A stretch of DNA of 64,000 nt from Aquicella lusitana. Its GTDB lineage: Bacteria > Pseudomonadota > Gammaproteobacteria > DSM-16500. A program made the translations under genes and the position numbers. Every line of letters starts with the position of its first letter. Position 1 is the stretch's first letter. The DNA lies in NCBI RefSeq assembly GCF_902459475.1, contig NZ_LR699114.1, positions 1,178,001 through 1,242,000 of the forward strand, read 5' to 3'. This document shows positions 39,934 to 49,162 of the stretch, in pieces. Under the pieces are notes generated by a model that made no database searches, was not told where the DNA came from, and saw only the letters and a list, made by a program, of their open reading frames with translations.

Positions 39934-41487
39934 ATGAGTGCAAGCCGCGATTCGGTGGTAATTGATTTTTCTCAGTTAAATCAGGGAAACATGGATGAAT
40001 CCTCGATTCCGGACAATTCTACGGAAATTACCCCTCTTCTTACGCGGAACCCAATAGATAAGCCCGCCTCCAAGCATGCGCAAACATTGAAATTTATTGC
40101 CGCCACTGCCATTGGTACACTGCATGCCTCCAACCTCGGCTTTAATGCTTTGGGCGCCAGAACAAATACTTCCGCTAAGGAGTACAGTCTGGAATGGTTT
40201 TCCAGTCTATCTACTTCCGAGCAGGCGAACGCCGTCATCAGCGCTTTATCTTCATTCAGTATTAATGCCGTCATGTTTAGCCGTTTTAACCTTAAAGCGG
40301 TGGAGAGTGTTTTAAATAATCTCAAAGAAAGCCGCCTCCTGAGCGTGGTGTTGGGACTGGTTGCTTCCTATGGTGGTCTTCCCATGTTTGCCATCGCTAT
40401 TGCAGGCTATCTGTGGGCCCCTACCTCGGTAGGCTATTTTTTTGGCACCCTGTCATTTATTAATACGACTACCAGCCGCTTCACCGGTTTATTTGATGTC
40501 TGGCACAGTATAAAAAATCGGCTTGATGTGGAACTGAGATTACAAAAATCTGCCATTGAAAGACTGGAGCATGTGAACCCAACGTACCATGGGGAAATTT
40601 CCAACTTTCTGCAAGGAAAATCACTCGACCATGATACCTTTATCCGTTTAATGGAACACCTGGATGGACTGGATCAAGAACACCATGATGTCTTTAAGCC
40701 TGGTACCGCTTCCGAACAAGTGAAAAATGCTGGCAAGGCGCTGGTCGATGGTTCACTCGTCATCGTTTGCTCCATCTTTGCGCTTATTGCCTTCTCTCAG
40801 AAGGGCCTAGACGGTTTAATCAAGCTGGAAGAAATTTTCAGCGATCACAGCAACATCAAGACTTGGGATAAAGGCGTGCAGTTTCTCATCGGCCTGCCTG
40901 CAGGCATTATTTCTGCGATTTTTTATGGCAGAAATGCAGCAGAAACACGCGAAACAATGCTTCAAAGTTTAAAGATTATAAAAGAAGCGTTCCAGCGTTT
41001 CCCGCAAAAGCCAATGCAATCATCTGTAACTTTAGCCAACGAGGGAACGCTCGGCGTAATCAATTATTATGGCGGCGATGCCATGCGCAGCGTTGGTCAG
41101 GGTATTTTAGCCAATCCTCATAATGTCTATAAGGGAACGCTTTTTCCCTCAGATCCCGAAAGCCAAACCCCCTCTTCCTGGCTCTCAAGTTTGCAACATT
41201 TCATGAGCGATAGTTTCCCTGCTTTCACTGCCTCCATTGGCGCCATTGTAAACAGCGTTGTTACTTTCAAAGCCCTTAATACCAAAATCGCACCGCCGCC
41301 CAGTGAGGGCAAGTTATCACCGACCCTTGAAGATGTGGTGACGTATGAAAAAGCCAACACGTTTAAGCAGCAAGACAAAGGCTTTCTTGGGAATCTAAGT
41401 ATTTTCCAAAAAGCAAAAGCCCCGCTTACACCATCCGTGTTGACCCCTCATCAACAACCGGATTTAATACCTTATAACAAAGTTTAA
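39934..41487 (+). CDS. Orphan membrane protein, candidate secreted effector
   Basis: Protein of 517 residues of unknown function. The N-terminal 50 residues are polar and Ser/Asp-rich. Hydrophobic segments follow at about 50-70, 135-180 (SVVLGLVASYGGLPMFAIAI, then LWAPTSVGYFFGTLSF), 270-290 (LVDGSLVIVCSIFALIAF) and 310-325 (FLIGLPAGIISAIFYG), so it probably spans a membrane. The helical stretch between about 200 and 250 is charged. The C-terminal tail (about 100 residues) is polar and proline-rich. GAGGGG 8 nt upstream fixes the start. A PmrA-box-like promoter precedes it. No homologue was recognised. Confidence 0.75.
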   Translation: MSASRDSVVIDFSQLNQGNMDESSIPDNSTEITPLLTRNPIDKPASKHAQTLKFIAATAIGTLHASNLGFNALGARTNTSAKEYSLEWFSSLSTSEQANAVISALSSFSINAVMFSRFNLKAVESVLNNLKESRLLSVVLGLVASYGGLPMFAIAIAGYLWAPTSVGYFFGTLSFINTTTSRFTGLFDVWHSIKNRLDVELRLQKSAIERLEHVNPTYHGEISNFLQGKSLDHDTFIRLMEHLDGLDQEHHDVFKPGTASEQVKNAGKALVDGSLVIVCSIFALIAFSQKGLDGLIKLEEIFSDHSNIKTWDKGVQFLIGLPAGIISAIFYGRNAAETRETMLQSLKIIKEAFQRFPQKPMQSSVTLANEGTLGVINYYGGDAMRSVGQGILANPHNVYKGTLFPSDPESQTPSSWLSSLQHFMSDSFPAFTASIGAIVNSVVTFKALNTKIAPPPSEGKLSPTLEDVVTYEKANTFKQQDKGFLGNLSIFQKAKAPLTPSVLTPHQQPDLIPYNKV

Positions 41488-41870
41488 TTCGTCCCGGAAA
41501 ACTCAAGTGCGGCCAGCACGTTCGCGCTTGACTCCTCTGACGCGGAATCTTGCACGCATGACAGAATTCGGCATCAAAAACTTCACCCGTCATTTTGTCA
41601 TGCCTCCAACAATGAAAACACCAGGTAAAGACGTTGCCATCCCATCTACGTCTGTTCTAAAAATCGACCTTCTTCTCGACAGAAATTTTCCATTTTTTTG
41701 GAAAAAGAGGCATATTAAAACGCGTATTTTTCTTTGCTTGCTATCTGCAGCGAGATACATTATCTTGTTATCTTAATACATAAAAACAACTACATATTGT
41801 GGTTTTGCGCAAGTATGAACACAACTATGTTATTAAGTAATTGATTATTTATCCGTGGAGAAAGAAGAGC
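41488..41870. other. 383-nt region without a convincing gene, nrdA leader
   Basis: Between the orphan membrane gene and nrdA. A rightward open frame at 41507-41776 has no ribosome-binding site, an unusual composition and no recognisable product, so it is not called. A small hairpin TTTTCC-GGAAAA with a run of T lies at about 41686-41706 and may end the upstream transcript. The last 90 nt carry an NrdR-box-like site. Confidence 0.6.
41787..41802 (+). promoter_or_regulatory. NrdR-box-like operator upstream of nrdA
   Basis: CAACTACATATTGTGG matches 13 of 16 positions of the palindromic NrdR consensus ACACTATATATTGTGT as I recall it. A weaker partner (ACACAACTATGTTATT) starts about 32 nt downstream, close to the three-turn spacing of paired NrdR boxes. 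NrdR represses ribonucleotide reductase genes when dATP is plentiful. Confidence 0.5.
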
Positions 41871-44708
41871 ATGGACACCCAACCATCATCCATCACTTAT
41901 GCCCCCCATTTTGAGATTACCCAGACCGCTCCGGGACTCATCAAGGTTATACGCCGCAATGGCACCGTAACCCCCTTCGACGCCACTAAAATCGCCGTTG
42001 CCATGACGAAGGCTTTTCTGGCTGTCGAGGGAGATACGGCAGTAGGTTCTTCCCGCATTCATGAAAAAGTGGCTGGTCTGACAAAAAAAATTGCTGACAC
42101 ATTCGTTCGCCGGCTGGCCAGTGGCGGCACAATACACATTGAAGAAATTCAGGATCAAGTTGAACTTGAACTGATGCGCACCGCTGAATACAAAGTGGCC
42201 AAAGCTTATGTGCTTTATCGCGAAGAACGGCGCCGTGCTCGTGAACAGAAGCAAATGGAAGCAGAGAATAAAAAAGCGGCATTTGTTTTACATGTGACCT
42301 TGCCTGACGGCACAGTGAAACCGCTCGATTTCGAATCGCTACAAAAACAAGTAGAAAGTGCCTGCGCCAATTTAACCAGCGTGTCACCGACTCTCATTGT
42401 TGAAGATGTTAAACGAAACCTGTTTGACAACGTGCCCATTCGTGAAGTTAACAAAGCACTGATCATGTCGGCTCGCACCCTCATTGAGAAAGAACCCAAC
42501 TATACCTATGTCGCAGCTCGCTTATTGCTGGATGATTTGCGCCGTGAAGCGCTCGGCTTTCTGGAACTGAACGACAACCTTACCGCAAGTGAAATGCAAA
42601 ATGCTTACGCTTCTTATCTGGAAGCTTATCTGGAAGCAGGCATCAAGCTGGAACTGTTGGACCCCCGATTAAAGACATTTGATCTTGCACAGATCGCAGC
42701 CGCCATCAAGCCCGAACGGGATCTGCAATTCACTTATCTTGGTTTGCAGACGCTCTATGACCGATACTTCCTCCATTGGGAAGGCATGCGGTTTGAACTG
42801 CCGCAAGCCTTTTTCATGCGCGTTGCCATGGGTCTTGCCATTGAGGAAAAAGAGAAAGAAAAGCGTGCCATTGAATTTTACAACCTCCTCTCTTCATTCG
42901 ATTTCATGAGTTCAACGCCTACGCTTTTTAATTCGGGCACACTGCGTCCCCAGCTGTCGAGCTGCTACCTTACCACCGTGCCGGATGATCTTGACGGTAT
43001 TTATGGCGCCATCAAAGACAATGCGCTGCTGTCCAAATATGCAGGCGGCCTGGGAAATGACTGGACTAACGTGCGCGGCATGGGCGCCCGGATCAAAGGA
43101 ACCAATGGCAAATCCCTGGGTGTAGTGCCCTTTTTGAATGTCGCGAATGCCACTGCTGTCGCCGTCAACCAGGGCGGTAAACGCAAAGGTGCTGTTTGTG
43201 CTTATCTTGAAACCTGGCACAAAGACATTGAAGAATTCCTGGAACTGCGTAAAAACACAGGCGATGAGCGCCGTCGCACACATGACATGAATACCGCTAA
43301 CTGGATTCCAGATTTGTTCATGAAACGCGTGGCGGAAAATCAGGACTGGATATTATTTTCACCAGACGAAACGCCTGATCTGCATGATTTATACGGCAAG
43401 GCATTTGAAGAAGCGTACGCCGCTTATGAAGCCAAAGCTGCGCGCGGTGAAATCAGAAACTTCAAGAAAATTCCAGCGGTGGTGCTCTGGCGTAAAATGC
43501 TGACAATGCTGTTTGAAACTGGCCATCCCTGGGTTACGTTCAAAGATGTTTGCAATCTGCGTTCACCTCAGCAGCACGTGGGTGTGGTGCACAGCTCCAA
43601 TCTCTGCACGGAAATCACGCTTAATACGTCGCGTGATGAAATCGCGGTTTGCAATTTGGGCAGCATCAACCTCATTGCACACATGACGGAGAAAGGACTG
43701 GATCAGGAAAAACTGCGTCGCACCATTCACACAGCGCTGCGCATGCTGGATAATGTCATTGACATCAATTACTACTCCGTGCCGCAAGCGCGTAATTCCA
43801 ATCTGAAACACCGTCCGGTAGGGATGGGCATTATGGGCTTTCAGGATGCGCTTTATATGCTGCGCATGCCTTATGCATCGCAGGAAGCGGTAGAATTTGC
43901 TGACCGCTCCATGGAACTCATTAGTTATTTTGCCATCGAAGCCTCCACTTATCTTGCAGAAGAACGCGGTCCTTATTCCACTTTCGACGGCTCGCTATGG
44001 AGCCAAGGAATTCTTCCCATTGATTCGATTGCCCTCCTCGAGCAAAATCGCGGCGGCTATCTGGAACTGGATAAGACACAGACACTTGACTGGAGCAAGC
44101 TGCGTGAACGTGTCATGAAAGTAGGGATGCGTAATTCCAATGTGCTTGCTATCGCGCCCACCGCAACCATCTCCAATATTTGTGGTGTGTCACAATCCAT
44201 TGAGCCGACTTACCAAAACTTGTTCGTCAAATCGAATCTCTCTGGCGAATTTACAGTGATTAATCTTTATCTGGTTGCCGACCTGAAAGCAGAAGGATTA
44301 TGGGATGAAGTCATGGTCAACGATCTCAAATATTTCAATGGCAGCGTCGCCAAGATCAGTCGCATGCCTGAGAAATTAAAACAGATTTACGCGACAGCGT
44401 TCGAAGTGGATCCGATCTGGCTGGTAGAAGCAGGATCACGCCGCCAGAAATGGATTGATCAATCGCAATCGCTTAATCTTTACATGGCGCAGCCTTCTGG
44501 TAAAAAACTGGATCAGCTTTATCGTCATGCCTGGATACGCGGTTTGAAAACAACCTATTACCTGCGCAGCATGGGTGCAACGAATGCCGAAAAAGCCACC
44601 ATTGACGATCGGTCGCTGAATGCGGTGCAAGTTGAACCCGCTTCCACTGCAGAAGCAGCGCCTAAAGCCTGTTTGATCACCGATCCGACATGCGAGGCAT
44701 GTCAATAA
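41871..44708 (+). CDS. nrdA: Ribonucleotide reductase class Ia, large subunit
   Basis: Reduces ribonucleoside diphosphates. The protein has 945 residues, longer than E. coli NrdA (761) because of an extended N-terminus. An ATP-cone (about 18-115, IKVIRRNGTVTPFDATKI) is followed by a second cone-like region (about 120-230). The catalytic barrel has TLFNSGTLRPQLSSCYL (first cysteine), NLCTEITLNT and VCNLGSINL (second cysteine). The radical and active-site motif is in PVGMGIMGFQD and AIAPTATISNICGVSQSIEP. The C-terminal redox pair is CEACQ. The ATG at 41871 is preferred over an in-frame start 30 nt upstream. An NrdR-like site precedes it. Confidence 0.96.
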   Translation: MDTQPSSITYAPHFEITQTAPGLIKVIRRNGTVTPFDATKIAVAMTKAFLAVEGDTAVGSSRIHEKVAGLTKKIADTFVRRLASGGTIHIEEIQDQVELELMRTAEYKVAKAYVLYREERRRAREQKQMEAENKKAAFVLHVTLPDGTVKPLDFESLQKQVESACANLTSVSPTLIVEDVKRNLFDNVPIREVNKALIMSARTLIEKEPNYTYVAARLLLDDLRREALGFLELNDNLTASEMQNAYASYLEAYLEAGIKLELLDPRLKTFDLAQIAAAIKPERDLQFTYLGLQTLYDRYFLHWEGMRFELPQAFFMRVAMGLAIEEKEKEKRAIEFYNLLSSFDFMSSTPTLFNSGTLRPQLSSCYLTTVPDDLDGIYGAIKDNALLSKYAGGLGNDWTNVRGMGARIKGTNGKSLGVVPFLNVANATAVAVNQGGKRKGAVCAYLETWHKDIEEFLELRKNTGDERRRTHDMNTANWIPDLFMKRVAENQDWILFSPDETPDLHDLYGKAFEEAYAAYEAKAARGEIRNFKKIPAVVLWRKMLTMLFETGHPWVTFKDVCNLRSPQQHVGVVHSSNLCTEITLNTSRDEIAVCNLGSINLIAHMTEKGLDQEKLRRTIHTALRMLDNVIDINYYSVPQARNSNLKHRPVGMGIMGFQDALYMLRMPYASQEAVEFADRSMELISYFAIEASTYLAEERGPYSTFDGSLWSQGILPIDSIALLEQNRGGYLELDKTQTLDWSKLRERVMKVGMRNSNVLAIAPTATISNICGVSQSIEPTYQNLFVKSNLSGEFTVINLYLVADLKAEGLWDEVMVNDLKYFNGSVAKISRMPEKLKQIYATAFEVDPIWLVEAGSRRQKWIDQSQSLNLYMAQPSGKKLDQLYRHAWIRGLKTTYYLRSMGATNAEKATIDDRSLNAVQVEPASTAEAAPKACLITDPTCEACQ

Positions 44709-44714
44709 CTGGAA

Positions 44715-44746
44715 CGCCCGCTCGGCTCATCGTGCGGGCTGTTTTT
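44715..44746 (+). terminator. Hairpin with T-tract after nrdA
   Basis: GCCCGC (44716) pairs with GCGGGC (44734), followed by TGTTTTT. It lies between nrdA and nrdB, so it would act as a partial terminator that lowers nrdB expression, or the pair has separate transcripts. Confidence 0.7.
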
Positions 44747-44761
44747 AAAACCTTATTGCTA

Positions 44762-44786
44762 AAACTCCGTCTCAAGGACGGAGTTT
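44762..44786 (+). other. Perfect 10-bp hairpin before nrdB
   Basis: AAACTCCGTC and GACGGAGTTT enclose a five-base loop (TCAAG). There is no T-tract beyond the TTT of the stem, so it may be an RNA-stability element or processing site in the nrdA-nrdB message, rather than a terminator. It lies 40 nt before the nrdB start. Confidence 0.6.
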
Positions 44787-44826
44787 CTGCACAGTGTGCA
44801 GCGAATAAAAAGATGGAGGACTGTAT

Positions 44827-45903
44827 ATGTCAACAGCAGTGAATATTGGCGGAGCTACTGGCCTGGAATTTGAAATGGGCGCGGCACGTTTGCAAGTCGA
44901 TGACAAAAAAATTATTAATTGCCGCGCCGACCTTAATCAATTAGTCCCTTTTAAATATCAATGGGCATGGAAAAAATACCTGGATGCTTGCGCCAATCAC
45001 TGGATGCCAAATGAAATTAATATGGCGGCAGACGTGGCACTCTGGAAAGACCCGCATGGTCTAACAGAAGATGAACGCATTATTATTAAGCGCAACCTTG
45101 GTTTTTTCTCAACGGCCGACTCACTGGTAGCAAACAATCTGGTATTGGCAGTGTATAGACACATTACCAATCCAGAATGCCGTCAATACCTGTTGCGGCA
45201 AGCATTTGAAGAAGCACTCCACACGCATGCTTATCAATATGTTATTGAAAGTTTAGGCATGGATGAAGCAGAAGTTTTCAATATGTACCGCGAAGTACCT
45301 TCGGTCGCTCGCAAGGCAGCCTGGTCATTGAAATATACACAAAGCCTGGGGGATCCCAATTTCCGCACCGGCACACTTGAAAATGACCAACGCCTGCTGC
45401 GTGATCTAATTGCTTTCTATGTGGTTTTTGAGGGTATTTTCTTTTACGTAGGCTTTACCCAAGTGCTATCCATGGGCCGCCGTAACAAGATGACAGGAAC
45501 AGCCGAGCAGTTTCAGTATATTTTACGAGATGAATCCATGCATCTCAATTTTGGTATTGATGTCATCAACCAAATTAAAATAGAAAATCCACATCTATGG
45601 ACGGATGAATTTAAACAGGAAATCATCGCCATGATCCGTGAAGGTGTAGACCTAGAATATGCTTATGCAGTAGATACCATGCCTCGTGGCATCCTGGGTT
45701 TGAATGCCGAAATGTTCAAGGATTACCTGCAATTCATCGCCAACCGCCGCTGCGCTCAAATTGGATTACCGCAGCAGTTTGCAGGCAGCACTAATCCTTT
45801 CCCATGGATGAGTGAAATCATGGACCTCAAAAAAGAGAAAAACTTCTTTGAAACGCGTGTTATCGAATATCAAACCGGCGGCGCATTGAGTTGGGATGAT
45901 TGA
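44827..45903 (+). CDS. nrdB: Ribonucleotide reductase class Ia, small subunit
   Basis: Houses the diiron-tyrosyl radical cofactor. The protein has 358 residues. Iron ligands are seen in [16 protein letters not shown] (two Glu/His) and [17 protein letters not shown], with the early acidic ligand region [22 protein letters not shown]. The radical tyrosine context is [11 protein letters not shown]. The C-terminus ([18 protein letters not shown]) contains the conserved tyrosine that relays the radical to NrdA. GGAGG precedes the ATG. Confidence 0.96.
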   Translation: MSTAVNIGGATGLEFEMGAARLQVDDKKIINCRADLNQLVPFKYQWAWKKYLDACANHWMPNEINMAADVALWKDPHGLTEDERIIIKRNLGFFSTADSLVANNLVLAVYRHITNPECRQYLLRQAFEEALHTHAYQYVIESLGMDEAEVFNMYREVPSVARKAAWSLKYTQSLGDPNFRTGTLENDQRLLRDLIAFYVVFEGIFFYVGFTQVLSMGRRNKMTGTAEQFQYILRDESMHLNFGIDVINQIKIENPHLWTDEFKQEIIAMIREGVDLEYAYAVDTMPRGILGLNAEMFKDYLQFIANRRCAQIGLPQQFAGSTNPFPWMSEIMDLKKEKNFFETRVIEYQTGGALSWDD

Positions 45904-45924
45904 TTCGTATAGAATGACTCGTCT

Positions 45925-45954
45925 AAAAGGCAGGGAAGCTTCCCTGCCTTTTTT
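45925..45954. terminator. Strong bidirectional terminator after nrdB
   Basis: Perfect palindrome AAAAGGCAGGGAAGC/GCTTCCCTGCCTTTT, followed by TTTATTT on the plus strand. It ends the nrd transcript 22 nt after the nrdB stop. Confidence 0.9.
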
Positions 45955-45999
45955 ATTTATGCAAATAGAGAACTGCTAGAACATGTGAGAAAAAATAGG

Positions 46000-46800
46000 A
46001 TGATGTTCAGAAACTCTCTGAATAATAGCGAAATTCAAAAAGCGGTATTGCGCGAAAAGCCTTCCATCAGGCTTTTTAATGTGCTTTGTAAAAGCAATTT
46101 ACACGATAGCGAGTACCAGAACCTGCTCGTTTGCCATCATCTTAAAACACAGCCCCTTATTTCAGCCCATGACTTATTCATCGGATCTTATTTGTATCTC
46201 TGCGCTCTGGGATGTGAAGATGTAAGCAAAAAAACGACTATGTTAAAAAAAGCAGCTAACGCTTATGCCTCCTTCCACGCGCTCCAATATCTATTTTTTT
46301 CCATCCTGCTTCCCAGCCTAAAGGAACAGCCTAAAGAAAAATCCAGAATTACACAGGCAGAAAGAGAAATAATAGACTATGCCGAAAAGGCAAAAAAACA
46401 TTTAACGCCAGGGTATCTTTTGTCCGCCCATGCTTACATCTGGTTGGCAGATTTATATCATCATGATGGAAATGCGGAGATCGAAGCTGCTCAAGCTTAT
46501 AATCTAGCTCTGATTTATCTCTATTGTGCGCTTGAGCTTGAACCCTACTCAAAAGAAGCGATATATAATGCTTACGGACCGGAAGGACTCAGTAAAAGTA
46601 ATGTCTTTGGGAACCGGGACATTCAAAGCATGATTAGCTATGCTTATGAAAAATATGCCATCTATTATGGCTCTGCCGAACGTCCTCACTTGTCATATTT
46701 TCATAAAGAAGCGAAAAAAATTATTAACGAAATAAAGCAGAACATCTCTGATCAATCCACTTCTCCGAGCCTAGTAATCCCCTCCATCTCGCGCAGCTAA
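46000..46800 (+). CDS. Helical hypothetical protein
   Basis: Protein of 266 residues (start MMFRNSLNNSEIQKAV; an in-frame GTG lies at 45985). It looks entirely alpha-helical with alternating helices (AYASFHALQYLFFSILLPSL, then AHAYIWLADLYHHDG, YNLALIYLYCALELEP), resembling TPR- or Sel1-like solenoids without clear repeat consensus. A charged EKA-rich segment (about 115-135) precedes the most TPR-like region. No signal peptide. The tail (SPSLVIPSISRS) is Ser-rich. It directly follows the nrdB terminator by 45 nt, so its promoter must be very close; no PmrA-box was seen. Function unknown; its position among orphan proteins suggests an accessory role. Confidence 0.7.
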   Translation: MMFRNSLNNSEIQKAVLREKPSIRLFNVLCKSNLHDSEYQNLLVCHHLKTQPLISAHDLFIGSYLYLCALGCEDVSKKTTMLKKAANAYASFHALQYLFFSILLPSLKEQPKEKSRITQAEREIIDYAEKAKKHLTPGYLLSAHAYIWLADLYHHDGNAEIEAAQAYNLALIYLYCALELEPYSKEAIYNAYGPEGLSKSNVFGNRDIQSMISYAYEKYAIYYGSAERPHLSYFHKEAKKIINEIKQNISDQSTSPSLVIPSISRS

Positions 46801-46836
46801 TCTGCCTAACTATTGCAGCAAAAAACGTCTTTTCTG

Positions 46837-46868
46837 CTAATAAATTCTTAAGCTGCCTCCTGTATGAT
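46837..46868 (+). promoter_or_regulatory. PmrA-box-like promoter of the 46923 gene (imperfect)
   Basis: CTAA-N7-TTAA (46837-46851, one mismatch in the first half-site), 11 nt, then TATGAT (46863-46868), 54 nt before the start codon. Layout is the same as at 39853, 50199 and 56392. Confidence 0.45.
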
Positions 46869-46922
46869 TTTTACTTCAAAATAATAATTAAATCAGATAA
46901 ATAAACACATAACGAGATAGGT

Positions 46923-48788
46923 ATGATAAACAGATCCCATCCCGCCCATCCAAAGAAATCCAATTACATCCCCCCATTAAGGGCAAAGGGCCCCGTTGTT
47001 AGCGATCGGATGGTAATGCACCTTATCTTAAAAGAAGAAGATAAGGTGAACCATTTGCCAAACTATATAAATTTCTGCCAAGACATGCAAAAGGCTTTCG
47101 ATAATATGCTTACTTCGCTGACAGAATTGGGTCAGGCTGCCGATTTTGTCAATCCTGGAAATTTTCCGGTTAACAAACAAGGATTATTAATTTTAAGAGA
47201 CAGTATACGGCAATCAATTGAACCCTTATTTAAAGTCATTGAAATAGCATCGCTTGTAAAAGACACAGATAATCACATCAGACTGGCGCATCACATCTTT
47301 TCCTACACTCAAGTATTCAATATATGCCGCGAGCAATTTATACACTTTGCCATGCGGTTAGTATCCGATAAATTTATACCCCCCATTGTGCCGGATAAGA
47401 CTACACAACTCTTCTGGTCAACCGATCTAGGACAAAGCAAAGCAAATGCCTATGCTTTGACGCACGATGCTATTACCGATACGCAAGCGTTAAAACATTT
47501 TGGTAGGATCGTAGCCGGATGGCGTCCGGGTGAAATGTCACTGACATATCAAAATAAGCACGGTAAATACCTTAACGTGTTTTATGATATGCTAAATTTA
47601 AAGACTAAGAATTCGCCTTTTGAAGATCTTCGAACTTTTTTTTGGGATGCCTACTCGGAAGTGTATGGTTCCCAGATAAGAAAAAACAGTCAAGTAAAAA
47701 TATTCTTTCAGGGCTCGCTAACTCAAGATAATTTTTTCTGGCGCACAGAATTACCGCAAATCAGGAAGACGGAAAGCGCGATTTCCGCCATGGTCGCAAC
47801 CAAAAAATTAGAGGGCGCTAAAATCAACCTGCCCGGTTCAATAGGCCAAACTATTTCAGATAGTGAAGTGATTTCGGTGAGTGCAGACGCTGCATCCATC
47901 ACTATTTTTCTTAAAGGCGATACCCAGCTTCGCCTGCCAAAAAAAGAAAAAAATCAATACCTGTGTGAGTTATCCAACGAAAAACTCAATCTCAAAGAAA
48001 TTTTTCAGTTAAGTGCAAGCGAGTGTCTGAACCTGATTAACCCATCCTGGAATGCTGTTTGGGCAGAAATTGAAGACGTAGATATTAATTTTACGCAATT
48101 AAGAAAAAGATTACCCCTCTATTCTGACAAGGCAAAAGCAGTTAAGGTTGAAATTCCGCAGACAGGTGAGGTGAGTGAGCAACTGGCTCAAGTAAGCAAT
48201 GCCGGCCATGATTTATTTATCGCGTCCCAGCGCCATTTGAAACATACCTGGTTAAGCGCTTATAAAGCAGCCCGAAAAAAAAATGAAGTGCCTTTATTTG
48301 GTCCCAAATACATGATCAAAGTTTTCCTGCGCAAACACCCCGATATGCAACCCCATCATATACGCACTTTACTGCAGCAATTAAATGAACATTTGCATTC
48401 AGCATGGAAAATAGTTAGAGCAGAAAAACCAGGTAAAAGTGATCTCAGATTAGCATGGGATCAAATCTTGATAGACATTAAAAATGAACTACGCAACATT
48501 TTGGTCAGCAAAATAGCAGCGGGCGTCAAGCTTGAATACATCAAAAGCTTATCGGAAAAATATCCTTTTTCATGTCGGCTTATTCTAACTGTTGAAAAAG
48601 AAATTCATCAGTTACTCATGATACAAAACGCGTGGAAAAGCAGAAACCCAGCTCCCATGGCATTCAATTTGTGGAACAGCTTGCAGCAACCCGTTTTGCC
48701 ATCCAGCTCAAGTTTGACCATAGGGACAAATAATATCAGTCCTAAAATAAACGGCACCAACCCATCAACATTAAAAGTACAATTATAA
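46923..48788 (+). CDS. Large orphan protein, candidate secreted effector
   Basis: Protein of 621 residues, function not recognised. It has no signal peptide and no membrane segment. The N-terminus is basic and proline-rich (HPAHPKKSNYIPPLRAKG). Residues about 30-320 and 390-590 look helical; the middle (about 290-350) is more beta-like (SVSADAASITIFLKGDTQLRLP). The tail is Ser/Thr/Asn-rich with no helix. Codon use is AT-rich, like the other orphan genes. The ATG lies 4 nt after GATAG, a weak ribosome-binding site. The upstream PmrA-box-like promoter and restriction of the sequence type suggest a lineage-specific effector, but no domain supports a specific activity. Confidence 0.7.
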   Translation: MINRSHPAHPKKSNYIPPLRAKGPVVSDRMVMHLILKEEDKVNHLPNYINFCQDMQKAFDNMLTSLTELGQAADFVNPGNFPVNKQGLLILRDSIRQSIEPLFKVIEIASLVKDTDNHIRLAHHIFSYTQVFNICREQFIHFAMRLVSDKFIPPIVPDKTTQLFWSTDLGQSKANAYALTHDAITDTQALKHFGRIVAGWRPGEMSLTYQNKHGKYLNVFYDMLNLKTKNSPFEDLRTFFWDAYSEVYGSQIRKNSQVKIFFQGSLTQDNFFWRTELPQIRKTESAISAMVATKKLEGAKINLPGSIGQTISDSEVISVSADAASITIFLKGDTQLRLPKKEKNQYLCELSNEKLNLKEIFQLSASECLNLINPSWNAVWAEIEDVDINFTQLRKRLPLYSDKAKAVKVEIPQTGEVSEQLAQVSNAGHDLFIASQRHLKHTWLSAYKAARKKNEVPLFGPKYMIKVFLRKHPDMQPHHIRTLLQQLNEHLHSAWKIVRAEKPGKSDLRLAWDQILIDIKNELRNILVSKIAAGVKLEYIKSLSEKYPFSCRLILTVEKEIHQLLMIQNAWKSRNPAPMAFNLWNSLQQPVLPSSSSLTIGTNNISPKINGTNPSTLKVQL

Positions 48789-48800
48789 CCGGCGGTCTAT

Positions 48801-48830
48801 CAGGGCGGAAGCTTTGTTCTGTCCGCCCTG
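48801..48830. terminator. Terminator between convergent genes
   Basis: CAGGGCGGA and TCCGCCCTG form a perfect 9-bp stem with a 12-base loop, between the 46923 gene and the leftward CBU_0592-type gene. No strong T-tract on either side, so efficiency is uncertain. Confidence 0.6.
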
Positions 48831-48838
48831 TTCAACCC

Positions 48839-49144
48839 TTATTTAGCGTTATTAAGAATATGGATCTGAGCGGATTTTTCTTTTTGCTGGCCACGCAGTA
48901 TGCGGTACATGCCGATCAGACTAATGACTATCCACGCCAGTTCAATCACCACCGCGGATGTATTCCAGGCATAGAAAAGGGAAAACAGGATACCGGCTGC
49001 GCCAAGAAAATTAAGCAGCTGATAACCCATACTGTGTGCGGATAATTTATTGGTGCTTAATGCATAGTATGCTATCAGCAATAAAACAACCCCTGTCATG
49101 CCTACAGCGTCAGCTGATTTAGCAAGCATATCTGCGAATATCAT
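48839..49144 (-). CDS. CBU_0592-family small inner-membrane protein
   Basis: Protein of 101 residues with three membrane helices (VGMTGVVLLLIAYYALST, LLNFLGAAGILFSLFYAW and VIELAWIVISLIGMYRIL). The combination GMTGVVLLLIAYYALSTNKL with YQLLNFLGA and ELAWIVISLIG is the pattern of the uncharacterised family named after Coxiella CBU_0592. A charged C-terminal tail follows. Start at 49144 has AGGTAAAAAGA upstream. The function is unknown. It is 18 nt after dusA and may be co-transcribed. Confidence 0.8.
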   Translation of the reverse strand: MIFADMLAKSADAVGMTGVVLLLIAYYALSTNKLSAHSMGYQLLNFLGAAGILFSLFYAWNTSAVVIELAWIVISLIGMYRILRGQQKEKSAQIHILNNAK

Positions 49145-49162
49145 TTCTTTTTACCTCGTTAA

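Noticed and set aside
41507-41776. Open frame of 89 residues upstream of nrdA
   Set aside because: No ribosome-binding site, odd amino-acid composition, no recognisable family, and the region contains hairpin and operator-like sequence instead.
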